Origin: Streptosporangiaceae bacterium NEAU-GS5
GTDB lineage: Bacteria > Actinomycetota > Actinomycetes > Streptosporangiales > Streptosporangiaceae
Reading direction: 5' to 3'
Length of the DNA stretch: 64,000 nucleotides
Assembly: GCA_017592665.1 (NCBI GenBank)
Contig: JAGFNW010000005.1
Coordinates: 62,001 to 126,000 of the forward strand
The position numbers and the translations under genes are program-made. The notes below the pieces were generated by a model that saw only the letters and a program-made list of their open reading frames with translations, ran no database searches and was not told where the DNA came from. Every line of letters starts with the position of its first letter. Positions within the stretch are counted from its first letter, which is position 1. This document shows positions 1-10,187 of the stretch, one piece after another.

Positions 1-1
1 C

Positions 2-445
2 GTGGGCCCCGCGAAGGCCGCCCGCGTGGCCGCCGCATTCCATCTCGTACGGCGTGCGCAGTCGGAGCCCGACCGCGCGCGGATCTCCTCATCGGCCGAC
101 CTGGCCGCCCTGGCCGCGCCTCTCCTGCACGGCCAGCCGAAGGAGCGGCTGGTCGTGGTGGTGTGCGACGCCCGAGGCGCCGTGCTGCGCCGCACGGTGG
201 CCAGCGAGGGCGGCAGCGACCACACGACCGCGCCCGTCCGCGACATCATCGTCACCGTCCTCACCTCAGGGGGAAGCGCCTTCGGCCTCGCCCACAACCA
301 CCCCAGCGGCTCGCTCGAACCGAGCCCGGCCGACCTCGACGCGACCTGGCGGATGGCCGAGGCCGCCGAAACGGTCGGCCTTCACCTGCTGGATCACCTC
401 GTGATCACCGACACCGCCTGGCGCCGGATCCCACTCAGAGCCTAG
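2..445 (+). CDS. RadC-like JAMM/MPN domain protein, 5' truncated by the window edge
   Basis: The frame is open to the first base. The first residues (GPAKAARVAAAF) look like the end of the helix-hairpin-helix that precedes the catalytic domain in RadC (UPF0758) proteins, so the true start lies upstream and about 80 residues are missing. The JAMM metal motif is present as AHNHPSG followed by S-P-S-x-x-D about 10 residues later, so the metalloprotease-like site appears intact. The biochemical role of RadC proteins is unsettled. They are frequent on mobile elements, but a chromosomal copy is equally possible here. The next gene is a small GntR-type regulator 95 bases downstream on the same strand. 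Confidence 0.8.
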   Translation: MGPAKAARVAAAFHLVRRAQSEPDRARISSSADLAALAAPLLHGQPKERLVVVVCDARGAVLRRTVASEGGSDHTTAPVRDIIVTVLTSGGSAFGLAHNHPSGSLEPSPADLDATWRMAEAAETVGLHLLDHLVITDTAWRRIPLRA

Positions 446-462
446 GCCATCGGATCTGCATT

Positions 463-533
463 GGTCTACTACTCCGCTACATCGGCCTCTTAGGTGTCTA
501 CTTTGTGGGTATACGTCTTGAATCGTCTATGAT
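463..533 (+). promoter_or_regulatory. Promoter with GGTCTA half-sites upstream of the first double-GntR gene
   Basis: TATGAT at 528-533 is a good -10 hexamer ending seven bases before the GTG at 540, which implies a leaderless transcript. GGTCTA occurs at 463-468 and GTCTA at 496-500. The same half-site recurs before the next paralogous gene. GGTCTA/TAGACC is the core of the known HutC/DasR-type operator (TGGTCTAGACCA), so autoregulation by a GntR-type protein is plausible. No clear -35 was seen. Confidence 0.45.
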
Positions 534-539
534 TTGACT

Positions 540-1016
540 GTGCTTGACCGCGACGGGCCGATTCCGATTTACAAACAGCTGGCCGACATCATTCGGGGGC
601 AGATCGAGCGGGGCGAATTCGCTCCGGGCGATCTGCTTCCGAGCGAGGCGGAGCTCGAGGCCGAATACAAGATCGCCCGGCTGACCGTGCGCCGGGCCGT
701 GCGGGAGCTGCGCGATCAGGGCGTGGCCTACACCGTCCAAGGCGAGGGCACGTTCGTCGGCCCGCCGGACGCGCCGCGCTCGGCCGACCAGCTCCACCGC
801 TACCAGCGGATCGCCAGGGAGCTGAGCGAGCGGATCAAGAGCGGCGAACTGCCGCCGAACAAGCCCATCCCGAGCGAGCAGACGCTCATGAAGGACTACA
901 CGGTGGCCAAGGCCACGATCCGCAAGTCCATGAAGCTGCTGCGGGAGCAGGGCTGGGTCTTCACGGTCGCCTACCGCGGCACCTATCCCGTCAAGCAGGA
1001 GGACTGGCCCCAATAG
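540..1016 (+). CDS. Tandem double winged-helix GntR-type regulator without effector domain
   Basis: A 158-residue protein composed of two GntR winged-helix domains and nothing else: roughly residues 1-75 (IPIYKQLADIIRGQI, DLLPSEAEL, LTVRRAVRELRDQG, GTFVG) and 85-155 (QRIARELSERIKSGEL, PIPSEQTL, ATIRKSMKLLREQG, YRGTY). Each repeat keeps the three-helix plus wing pattern, but there is no UTRA, FCD or other ligand domain. Usual GntR proteins are about 240 residues and dimerise through the effector domain. Here the duplication could make a covalent pseudo-dimer able to bind a palindrome as a monomer (inference). GTG 540 is chosen because it fits the -10 at 528-533 as a leaderless start; an in-frame TTG at 534 is the alternative. 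A close paralogue follows at 1102. Confidence 0.75.
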   Translation: MLDRDGPIPIYKQLADIIRGQIERGEFAPGDLLPSEAELEAEYKIARLTVRRAVRELRDQGVAYTVQGEGTFVGPPDAPRSADQLHRYQRIARELSERIKSGELPPNKPIPSEQTLMKDYTVAKATIRKSMKLLREQGWVFTVAYRGTYPVKQEDWPQ

Positions 1017-1035
1017 CGGGTAGCCATAGGCAATA

Positions 1036-1094
1036 GGTCTAGCACTGATTGGCTGGTCTATTAGACCGATACTCCGGGCGAGGTCGTCTAATCT
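1036..1094 (+). promoter_or_regulatory. Palindromic operator and promoter of the second double-GntR gene
   Basis: GGTCTA-T-TAGACC at 1055-1067 is a perfect inverted repeat with 6-base arms and one central base. Another GGTCTA lies at 1036-1041. TAATCT at 1089-1094 is a plausible -10 placed seven bases before the ATG at 1102, again giving a leaderless message. The half-site is shared with the upstream paralogue's promoter, suggesting auto- or cross-regulation. Confidence 0.55.
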
Positions 1095-1101
1095 GGCTGC
1101 C

Positions 1102-1578
1102 ATGCTCGATCGATGGGGGCCGGTCCCGCTGTACCGGCAGATCGCCGACATGATCCGGGCGCGGATCGAGGAGCGGGAGCTGCGGCCGGGCGATCTCGTG
1201 CCGAGCGAGGCGCGGCTGATGGCCGATCACAAGGTGGCGCGGACCACCGCCCGGCGCGCCATCCGCGATCTGCGCGAGCGCGGCCTGGTCTACACGATCC
1301 AGGGCGAGGGCACGTTCGTAGGCCCGTCCGACGTGATCCGCGCGCCCCGCAGGACGCCGGTCTACCGGGAGATCGCCACCGAGATCGCGGAGTTGATCCG
1401 CAGCGGCGACCTGCGACCGGGCGACCCCATCCCCAGCGAGACGGCCCTCATGCGCCGCCACCGCCGCGCCAAGATGACCGTCCGCCAGGCCGTCCTTCAC
1501 CTGTGCGAGGCCGGGTGGACCTTCACCGTCCCCAACCGCGGCACCTTCGTCTCCCCCAGGGACACCTGGCCCCCATAG
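1102..1578 (+). CDS. Second tandem double winged-helix GntR-type regulator (paralogue)
   Basis: A 158-residue paralogue of the protein at 540-1016, colinear over its full length: VPLYRQIADMIRARIEE, GEGTFVG, then a second unit TPVYREIATEIAELIRSGDL with PIPSETALM and NRGTF. Again there are two wHTH units and no ligand-binding domain. The two genes probably arose by local duplication and have diverged, especially in the recognition helices (LTVRRAV versus TTARRAI in unit 1, ATIRKSM versus MTVRQAV in unit 2), so specificities may differ. No partner gene is close enough downstream to name a target. The inverted repeat at 1055-1067 is the most likely operator. Confidence 0.75.
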   Translation: MLDRWGPVPLYRQIADMIRARIEERELRPGDLVPSEARLMADHKVARTTARRAIRDLRERGLVYTIQGEGTFVGPSDVIRAPRRTPVYREIATEIAELIRSGDLRPGDPIPSETALMRRHRRAKMTVRQAVLHLCEAGWTFTVPNRGTFVSPRDTWPP

Positions 1579-1692
1579 CCACCCACCTATGTGCCTCGGG
1601 CCGGCGGCGCCCGAAGCCCGCCCCGCCCAGCGCAGCGACCGGGCGGACCCGGGCGGCGCAGGCGCGGGGGACGCGGACTGCGGAGACAGGCC

Positions 1693-2454
1693 TTAGACGG
1701 CTTCGTAGGGGTTGTCGTGGCGGGTCAGGCGGGTGGCCATGGCCTCTACGGACTTCATGGCGGCACGGTAGAGGCCGGGGCCGAAGGTCACGCGGCGGAC
1801 GCCGAGGGCGGCGAGCTCGGCGATCGAGGGGCCGTCAGGGCGGTAGCCGGCGTTCACGGGGGCCTTGGTCTCGGCCACGATCGCGCCCAGGGCGTCCGGT
1901 GGGGCCGTGATCGGATAGACGCAGTCGGCACCGGCCGCCATGTAGGCCTGGGCGCGCTCGAGCGCGTCTTCGAGCACGCCGCCGCGCGCGAACGTGTCGA
2001 CCCTGGCGTTGAGCACCAGCTCCACGCCACGGGCGATGGCGGCCTCCTTGATCGAGGCCAGCCGGGTCACCTGCTCGTCGATCGGCACCAGGCCGCCGCC
2101 CGTGTGGTGGGCCGTGTCCTCGATGTTGCAGCCGACGGCCCCGATGGCCAGCAGACGGTCGACGAGTTCGGCGGCCTCGAGCTGATATCCGGCCTCGGCG
2201 TCGACGGTCACGGGGACGTCGACGGCGCGGATCACGCGCCCGGCGGCGGCGAACATCTCATCGACGGGCCCGGTGTCGGCGTCCGGCAGGCCGAGCATGG
2301 CCGAGATCCCGGCGCTCGGCGTGGCGAGGGCTCCGAATCCGGCCTGGACGAATATCGCGGCGCTCGTCGCATCCCACACGTTGGGGATGACGAGGATGTC
2401 GTCGGTGTGATGCATGGCGCGAAACGCCCGCGCGAGCTCACGCTGATCAGCCAT
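1693..2454 (-). CDS. Isocitrate lyase/PEP mutase superfamily protein
   Basis: A 253-residue TIM-barrel protein of the isocitrate lyase/phosphoenolpyruvate mutase superfamily. Visible family blocks are LVIPNVWDATSAA near the N terminus, TPSAGISAMLGLPD, VTVDAEAGY (metal region; typical members have D-x-D/E-x-GYG), GCNIEDT and LNARVDT. Such short stand-alone members often act on 2-methylisocitrate, oxaloacetate or C-P compounds, but the substrate cannot be read here. ATG 2454 is nine bases after the stop of the upstream diiron-type gene with a GGGG stretch before it, so it is the last gene of a three-gene minus-strand operon with the EamA transporter and the ferritin-like protein. Confidence 0.8.
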   Translation of the reverse strand: MADQRELARAFRAMHHTDDILVIPNVWDATSAAIFVQAGFGALATPSAGISAMLGLPDADTGPVDEMFAAAGRVIRAVDVPVTVDAEAGYQLEAAELVDRLLAIGAVGCNIEDTAHHTGGGLVPIDEQVTRLASIKEAAIARGVELVLNARVDTFARGGVLEDALERAQAYMAAGADCVYPITAPPDALGAIVAETKAPVNAGYRPDGPSIAELAALGVRRVTFGPGLYRAAMKSVEAMATRLTRHDNPYEAV

Positions 2455-2463
2455 GGCCCCACT

Positions 2464-3486
2464 CTAGAACACGGGAATGATGTCCTCGGGGTCGATGATC
2501 GAGACGTCGACACCGTCCAGGTCGAGCTCGGGAATGGCCGGGAAGGCGATCCCCCAGCGTTCGACGATGGCCCGCACCCGCGCCATCGCGACCCGCCAGT
2601 TCTCGGCCTGCTCGTCGTACGACAGGACGCCGAGCCCGGCGTCGCGCGCGTGATCCATCAGGACGCGATGGTTGTTCAAGAAGTACGGCGGGAGCTCCCA
2701 GAACCCGGACGGCGGCTCCCAAAGGATCATCGACAGGAACACGAACCCGGCCCGGAGCTGGCGCGTGACCAGGCCGCGGGTGTCGTCGGTGAGGCCCGGC
2801 CACTGCTTCTCCAGGATGGTCATGCAGATCTGCAGGTGCCGCGACTCGTCCCGGCCGATCTTGGCGAACATGTCGCGGAAGAGCGGATGCCGCGCGCCGG
2901 TCGCCATGCCCCGAAACAGGGTGGAGGCGGCCATCTCCCCCATCATGAACGAGGTGAACAGCACCGGCAGGGTGTATCTGCCGACGGCGTGGGTGTAGCC
3001 GGTCCAGTAGCGGCCGCCGTTGTGATAGAGCCAGCCGATGTTGTTGTGCGCCGCCCGCTCGAGCTCGGACTCCGGCGTCCAGTCGAGTGGGCCGTTCGGC
3101 CAGAGCAGGGCGATCGCCCGCTGGCAGCACTCTTCGTGGTTCATCTCGTCACGGGTGATCGAGAAGAAGCACTTGCGGACAGGATCCTCCTCGTGCTTCT
3201 CGTACGCCTCGATGGTGGCCCGGGCGAACACCGCCGGACCCGAGGCGTCGAAGTTGGCCAGCACCGAGAACCAATACATGATCCCGAGGCGCTGCTCCGG
3301 GGTGAACTCGCCGGGGTCGAGACCGGCCCAGGGCAGGTCGGCCGGATTCCACACGGTCAGCTTCGACTTCTCGTAGATCGCCGCGAGCTTGGCCGTCTGC
3401 ACCCGCCACTCCATCGGATAGATGTTGGGTTGCGGCACCTCCGGCGCGGGCCAGAATCCGCCGTCCGGAACAGTGATGTCCGGCAT
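2464..3486 (-). CDS. Ferritin-like diiron-carboxylate protein (R2-like/oxygenase superfamily)
   Basis: A 340-residue helical protein with two E-x-x-H motifs typical of ferritin-like diiron carboxylate enzymes: DEMNHEE about residue 110 and RDESRHLQ about residue 200, each preceded by a helix with a candidate glutamate ligand (ATIEAYEKHEE; MMGEMAAS). This architecture is shared with ribonucleotide reductase R2-like and AurF-like oxygenases. I cannot assign a substrate. ATG 3486 is preceded by GAGGGG at a good distance; an upstream ATG at 3501 overlaps the EamA stop but would place that RBS inside the gene. It is the middle gene between an EamA exporter and a PEP-mutase-like enzyme, suggesting one small-molecule pathway. 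Confidence 0.7.
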   Translation of the reverse strand: MPDITVPDGGFWPAPEVPQPNIYPMEWRVQTAKLAAIYEKSKLTVWNPADLPWAGLDPGEFTPEQRLGIMYWFSVLANFDASGPAVFARATIEAYEKHEEDPVRKCFFSITRDEMNHEECCQRAIALLWPNGPLDWTPESELERAAHNNIGWLYHNGGRYWTGYTHAVGRYTLPVLFTSFMMGEMAASTLFRGMATGARHPLFRDMFAKIGRDESRHLQICMTILEKQWPGLTDDTRGLVTRQLRAGFVFLSMILWEPPSGFWELPPYFLNNHRVLMDHARDAGLGVLSYDEQAENWRVAMARVRAIVERWGIAFPAIPELDLDGVDVSIIDPEDIIPVF

Positions 3487-3497
3487 AGCCGATCCCC

Positions 3498-4484
3498 TCA
3501 TGTGACGCCTGTAACACCCATCCTGCGCTCTTGCGTCACACGATTCAAGGCTCCGCGTGCCCGCTGGGTGGCCAGCACGCACGCCAGCACGGCCAGGGCG
3601 GCCACCACGGTGACCGGGCCGAAGCGCTCGCCGAGCAGGACCCAGGCCCACACGAGCGTGAGCAGCGGCTGGAGCAGCTGGGTCTGGCCGGCCCGGGCGA
3701 TGCCGCCCAGAGCCAGCCCCGCATACCAGGGCACGAACCCCAGGAACATCGACACCAGCCCCAGGTAGGCGAATCCGGCCGCGGACTCCCCCGTGATCTG
3801 CGGCCCGGTCGTCGCGCCCAGGATCAGGGTCGCGGGCACGGTGACCGGCGCCGCGACGACCAGGGCGTAGGAGATGACCCGCCAGCCGGGGGTGTCCCGC
3901 GCCAGGCGGCCACCCTCGGTGTAGCCGACCGCGGCCGAGGCGAGGGCGAGCAGGAGCAGGACGTCGGCGACGCTGAGGCGCCCGCCGCCGCGGGCGAGCG
4001 TGAAGGCCGTGACCGACGCCGCGCCCAGCGCGCAGGCCGTCCAGAAGCGCGGCCCGGGCCGTTCTCCGGCCCGCAGGGCGGCGCAGGCGGCCGTGGCCGC
4101 CGGGAGCAGCCCGACGACGACGGCCGCATGGGAGGCGCTCGCGCCCGCGTTCAAGGCGAGCCCGCTGAACAGCGGGAACCCGAAGACCACCCCGAGCGCG
4201 ATGACGGCGTATGACCTCAGCCGGTCGCGTGGCGGCAGGATCGGCCCGGAGCCGGTCGTGAGGCGCACAGCGATCAGGCAGGCCAATGCCACCACGACGG
4301 CCACCGAAGCCCGCCCTACGGCGATGAAATACGGGTCGAGCCCTCGCAACGCGTAAAGCGTGGCCGGAACCGTGCCCGAGAACGCCACGACCCCGATCCC
4401 GGCCAGCAGCGTGCCCCGCCAGAGCCGCGGGTCGGGTGGGGGCGCTATCGGCCTCAGAACAGTAGCGCTATCGTGTTCTTTCAT
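3498..4484 (-). CDS. EamA/DMT-family transporter
   Basis: A 328-residue integral membrane protein with about ten hydrophobic helices and the duplicated EamA layout of drug/metabolite transporters (blocks such as GIVVVAFSGT-like TM1, LPPAATAACAALRAGERP and LLQPLLTLVWAWVLLGERFG in the second half). Family members export metabolites such as amino acids. Its ATG (4484-4482) overlaps the start codon of the divergent MocR gene at 4483. Known precedent: Bacillus ycxC (EamA) sits beside ycxD (MocR). The two downstream genes are tightly spaced, so the three probably form one transcript controlled by the MocR protein. Confidence 0.8.
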   Translation of the reverse strand: MKEHDSATVLRPIAPPPDPRLWRGTLLAGIGVVAFSGTVPATLYALRGLDPYFIAVGRASVAVVVALACLIAVRLTTGSGPILPPRDRLRSYAVIALGVVFGFPLFSGLALNAGASASHAAVVVGLLPAATAACAALRAGERPGPRFWTACALGAASVTAFTLARGGGRLSVADVLLLLALASAAVGYTEGGRLARDTPGWRVISYALVVAAPVTVPATLILGATTGPQITGESAAGFAYLGLVSMFLGFVPWYAGLALGGIARAGQTQLLQPLLTLVWAWVLLGERFGPVTVVAALAVLACVLATQRARGALNRVTQERRMGVTGVT

Positions 4485-4504
4485 GGAAAACGATAGCAGT
4501 ATCG
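4442..4504. promoter_or_regulatory. MocR operator/promoter region with GCGCTATCG direct repeats and CGATAG inversions
   Basis: GCGCTATCG occurs at 4442-4450 and again at 4465-4473, exactly 23 bases apart. CGATAGC (4491-4497) and TATCG (4500-4504) follow. MocR regulators typically bind direct repeats a couple of helical turns apart, so these are the expected operators. Both divergent start codons lie inside this stretch (plus ATG 4483, minus ATG 4484) and a TATCGT -10-like hexamer precedes each, implying short-leader or leaderless transcripts in both directions. Confidence 0.55.
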
Positions 4505-5859
4505 CCAGTCTGGCGGCCATCCTCCGCACCGAGGCGGATCGGCTGAGCGCGGGCGATCGGCTACCGTCGAGCCGGGAGCTGGTCAGGCGATTCGGGGTGA
4601 GCCCGGTGACCGTCTCGAAGGCGGTCGCGCTGCTGGCCGCGGAAGGACGGGTGCTGACCCGGCCGGGTAGCGGCGCCTATGTGGCGTCGCGTCACGCGGC
4701 CGAGAGCCCGGACGCGTCGTGGCAGACGGTGGCCCTGGGCGACCGCGTCGTGGACGACTCGGCGGTCACGAGCCTCATCACGCCGCCGGCGGATGGGGTC
4801 ATCCCGTTGTCCGGCGGCTATCTCAATCGTGAGCTGCGCCCCATGAAGGCGCTGACGGCCGCGGCGGGCCGGGCCGTGCGACGGGGCGGGTCCTGGGAGA
4901 TACCGCCCCTGAACGGCATCGCCGACCTGCGGCGCTGGTTCGCGAACGAGGCCGCGGCCACCCAGGACGACGTGCTCATCACCAACGGCGGCCAGGGGGC
5001 GCTCACGCACGCGTTCCGCGCGCTGGCCGCGCCGGGCGACCCGGTGCTGGTGGAGACCCCGACCTATCCGGGCGCGCTGGCGGCGGCGAAGTCGGCCGGA
5101 CTGCGGGCCACGGCCGTGCCGCTCGACAGGGAAGGCGTGCGGCCCGATCTGCTCGCGGAGGCCTTCGCGGTGACCGGGGCTCGGGTGTTCTACTGCCAGC
5201 CCACCCTGCACAACCCCACCGGCGCCACGCTGCCGCGCGAACGCAGAGATCAGGTGCTGGCCGTGGCCCGCGCGGCGGGGGCTTTCGTGATCGAGGACGA
5301 CTACGCGCGCTACTTCGCCCCGGGACCGACGCCGCCCACCCTGGTCAGCCTCGACACCCACGGATCCGTGATCCACATCAACTCGCTCAGCAAGATTTCG
5401 GCGCCGAGCCTTCGGGTGGCCGGGCTGGTCGCCCGGGGTCAGGCGGCGCGCCGGATTCGCGCGAGTCAGGTCGTCGAGTCGTTCTTCGTGAGCCGGGCGC
5501 TCCAGGAGACGGCGCTCGAGTTCGTGACCTCACCCGGCTGGCGGCGGCACCTGACGACGATCACGGCCGAGGTCGAGACCCGGCAGGCGGCCCTGCTGAC
5601 GGCACTGGCCCGTCATCTGCCGGCGGCCGAGGCGCACCTCGTGCCGCGCGGCGGAATGCACATGTGGATCCGGCTCCCCCAGGACGTCGACGAGGCCGCC
5701 CTGGTCGCGGCGGCCGGGCGGGCCGGCGTCCTGGTCAGCCCAGGATCCCTCTATTACCCCTCCGAGCCGCCGGGCCCCCGGCTGCGGCTCACGCACATGG
5801 CGCCGCTCACCCTCGCGGAGATCGAGGAGGGCGTGCGCCGCCTGGCGAAGGCCTTCTAG
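4483..5859 (+). CDS. MocR-family regulator (GntR wHTH fused to fold-type I aminotransferase)
   Basis: A 458-residue protein: GntR winged helix at residues 1-70 (DRLPSSRELVRRFGVSPVTVSKAVALLAAEG, GSGAYVA), then an aminotransferase-like domain to the C terminus. PLP features are visible: NGGQGALTHAFRAL, YCQPTLHNPTG, EDDYARY and the Schiff-base lysine in NSLSKISAPSLRVAGL. MocR proteins sense PLP or its amino adducts and act mostly as activators or autorepressors. The start is the ATG preceded by the repeat-containing promoter; starting at an earlier codon would read through the EamA gene's coding strand and lacks an RBS. Divergent to the EamA operon, its probable target. Confidence 0.88.
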   Translation: MENDSSIASLAAILRTEADRLSAGDRLPSSRELVRRFGVSPVTVSKAVALLAAEGRVLTRPGSGAYVASRHAAESPDASWQTVALGDRVVDDSAVTSLITPPADGVIPLSGGYLNRELRPMKALTAAAGRAVRRGGSWEIPPLNGIADLRRWFANEAAATQDDVLITNGGQGALTHAFRALAAPGDPVLVETPTYPGALAAAKSAGLRATAVPLDREGVRPDLLAEAFAVTGARVFYCQPTLHNPTGATLPRERRDQVLAVARAAGAFVIEDDYARYFAPGPTPPTLVSLDTHGSVIHINSLSKISAPSLRVAGLVARGQAARRIRASQVVESFFVSRALQETALEFVTSPGWRRHLTTITAEVETRQAALLTALARHLPAAEAHLVPRGGMHMWIRLPQDVDEAALVAAAGRAGVLVSPGSLYYPSEPPGPRLRLTHMAPLTLAEIEEGVRRLAKAF

Positions 5860-5972
5860 TCGCGGGGCTGGACGGACGGCGCCCGGCCCAGGCGGCGAAG
5901 GTCGGTGGCACGCTGACGCTCGCGGCGGTTGCGCTCGCGCATGGCCAACATGGCCAGATAACTGACTCGCAT
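5856..5972 (-). CDS. 38-residue basic protein with a strong ribosome binding site
   Basis: The sequence encodes MRVSYLAMLAMRERNRRERQ and 18 further residues ending in SVQPRD. It is highly Arg-rich after a short hydrophobic start. GAGGAGGAG lies five to seven bases before the ATG, one of the best Shine-Dalgarno matches in this stretch, which supports real translation despite the size. It ends overlapping the MocR stop codon on the opposite strand. It is divergent from the CGNR regulator, with a TATAACGTTATA palindrome between them. No function is recognised; a DNA/RNA-binding or membrane-associated micro-protein is possible. Confidence 0.5.
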   Translation of the reverse strand: MRVSYLAMLAMRERNRRERQRATDLRRLGRAPSVQPRD

Positions 5973-6014
5973 GACTCCTCCTCGAGTCCTGACTCCAGGA
6001 CTATCAACACCACT

Positions 6015-6026
6015 TATAACGTTATA
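6015..6026. promoter_or_regulatory. Perfect 12-bp palindrome TATAACGTTATA between divergent genes
   Basis: This self-complementary AT-rich site lies 47 bases before the CGNR gene (ATG 6073) and 43 bases before the 38-codon gene (ATG 5972). In so GC-rich a background such a palindrome is unlikely by chance and is placed where an operator of the CGNR regulator, or overlapping -10 elements of two divergent promoters, would be expected. Confidence 0.45.
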
Positions 6027-6072
6027 CCGGTGTCGGTTCTTCCGCAACCCCTGAAAGGCTTAAGGTGGTGAC

Positions 6073-6618
6073 ATGACTGGTCCAGCTGATCTGATCCGCG
6101 ACTTCGTCAACACCTACGACGTGGATAGCGAGACGGACGAGCTGTCCTCACCGAGCGAGCTGACGGTCTGGATGACCGAGCGAGGGCTGATCCCGGCCAC
6201 TGACCGCGCCGTCGACCGCGACCTGGCCGTCGCCGTCCACCTCCGCGAGGGCCTCCGCACGGCCCTCCGGCTCAATCACGACTCCCCGGGCGACCCGGTC
6301 CCGGACGAGCTGGACGCCGCGCTGGCGGCGCTCCCCCTGCGCGTGACGATCGACGGCGGCGAGCCGGGGCTGGCGCCCACGGTGCCCGGCGTGCCGGGCG
6401 GTTTGGCAAGGATCGCCGCACTGATCCCGGCAGCACACGCCGACGGGACCTGGCCGCGCCTTAAGGTGTGTGTTGAGAGCACGTGCCAGTGGGCGTTCCT
6501 TGACTCGTCCAAAAATCGGTCGCGGTCCTGGTGTTCCATGCGCGTCTGCGGAAATCGCACTAAAACCAGGGCATATCGGGCACGACGCCGGGCTGAAGGT
6601 TCGACCGGGAGCTCCTGA
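6073..6618 (+). CDS. CGNR zinc-finger / ABATE-domain regulator
   Basis: A 181-residue protein with the two-part layout of the family: an N-terminal ABATE-like domain (DFVNTYDVDSETDELSSP, residues 8-120) and a C-terminal CGNR zinc finger. The metal ligands are seen as C-x-x-x-x-C (VCVESTC) and C-x-x-x-x-C ending in CGNRTKTRAYRARR at residues 136-170. Family members are stress-induced putative transcription regulators that bind DNA through the C-terminal finger. The start ATG follows AAGGCTTAAGGTGGTG; a GNAT gene follows after 39 bases. Confidence 0.88.
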   Translation: MTGPADLIRDFVNTYDVDSETDELSSPSELTVWMTERGLIPATDRAVDRDLAVAVHLREGLRTALRLNHDSPGDPVPDELDAALAALPLRVTIDGGEPGLAPTVPGVPGGLARIAALIPAAHADGTWPRLKVCVESTCQWAFLDSSKNRSRSWCSMRVCGNRTKTRAYRARRRAEGSTGSS

Positions 6619-6657
6619 CCAGTACGGTGTTACAGGCATAGAAGGGAGCGGCTGGCA

Positions 6658-7269
6658 ATGGGTGTAAGAACTGCGCGTCTGGAGGACGTCGACGCGGTGA
6701 CGAACACCCAGATCAGGGCGTGGAAGTGTGGTTACCGCGACTTCCTGCCGCCCGGGCCGCTGGAGCAGATGACCGGTCCCGCCGCCGAGAAGATGTGGCG
6801 CCGCCAATGGGACGAGGCCATCCTGTCCCCTCCCTCCCCCCGCCACCGCGTGCTGGTCGCCGTCGAAAGCGTCGTCACCGACACTGAGGACTGGCGCGCC
6901 CTCGGCCCCGGCGGCATGTACGCGACGCTGCCCCCGGCCCACGACCGCACGTCCGACCGCGTCGTCGGGCTGGCCTCACACGGCCCGGCCGAGGATCCCG
7001 ACCTGCACCCGGGCCACACGGCCGAGCTGCTGACGCTGCTGGTCGACCCCGACCACATCCGGCGCGGCCACGGCAGCCGCCTGCTCAACGCCACGGTCGA
7101 CTACCTGCGCGAAGACGGCTTCAGCACGATCGTCACGTGGGTCTTCGCCGACAACCACCCCATGGTGGGCTTCCTCGAGTCGGCCGGCTGGGGCGAGGAT
7201 CACGCCGAGCGCGTCCTCGACATGGGCCGGCCCATCCGCATGATCCGCCTCACCACCGACATCTCCTGA
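6658..7269 (+). CDS. GNAT-family N-acetyltransferase
   Basis: A 203-residue protein starting VRTARLEDVDAVTNTQIRAW, a typical GNAT strand-1/helix-1 opening, with LLVDPDHIRRGHGSRLLNATVDYL carrying the acetyl-CoA pyrophosphate loop (R-x-x-G-x-G) and a C-terminal ADNHPMVGFLESAGW block. Substrate unknown. An RBS (GGGAGCGG) precedes ATG 6658. The following MenA-like gene starts two bases after the stop, so the two are translationally coupled. Confidence 0.85.
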   Translation: MGVRTARLEDVDAVTNTQIRAWKCGYRDFLPPGPLEQMTGPAAEKMWRRQWDEAILSPPSPRHRVLVAVESVVTDTEDWRALGPGGMYATLPPAHDRTSDRVVGLASHGPAEDPDLHPGHTAELLTLLVDPDHIRRGHGSRLLNATVDYLREDGFSTIVTWVFADNHPMVGFLESAGWGEDHAERVLDMGRPIRMIRLTTDIS

Positions 7270-7271
7270 CC

Positions 7272-10183
<2,912 letters not shown>

Positions 10184-10187
<4 letters not shown>

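Noticed and set aside
1-1578. Left edge as part of an integrative conjugative element (RadC plus GntR-type regulators)
   Set aside because: No integrase, attachment site or conjugation gene is present in the window, so the association is only suggestive.
3487-3501. Upstream ATG (3501) as start of the diiron-protein gene
   Set aside because: The GAGGGG ribosome binding site would then be inside the coding sequence; ATG 3486 fits better.
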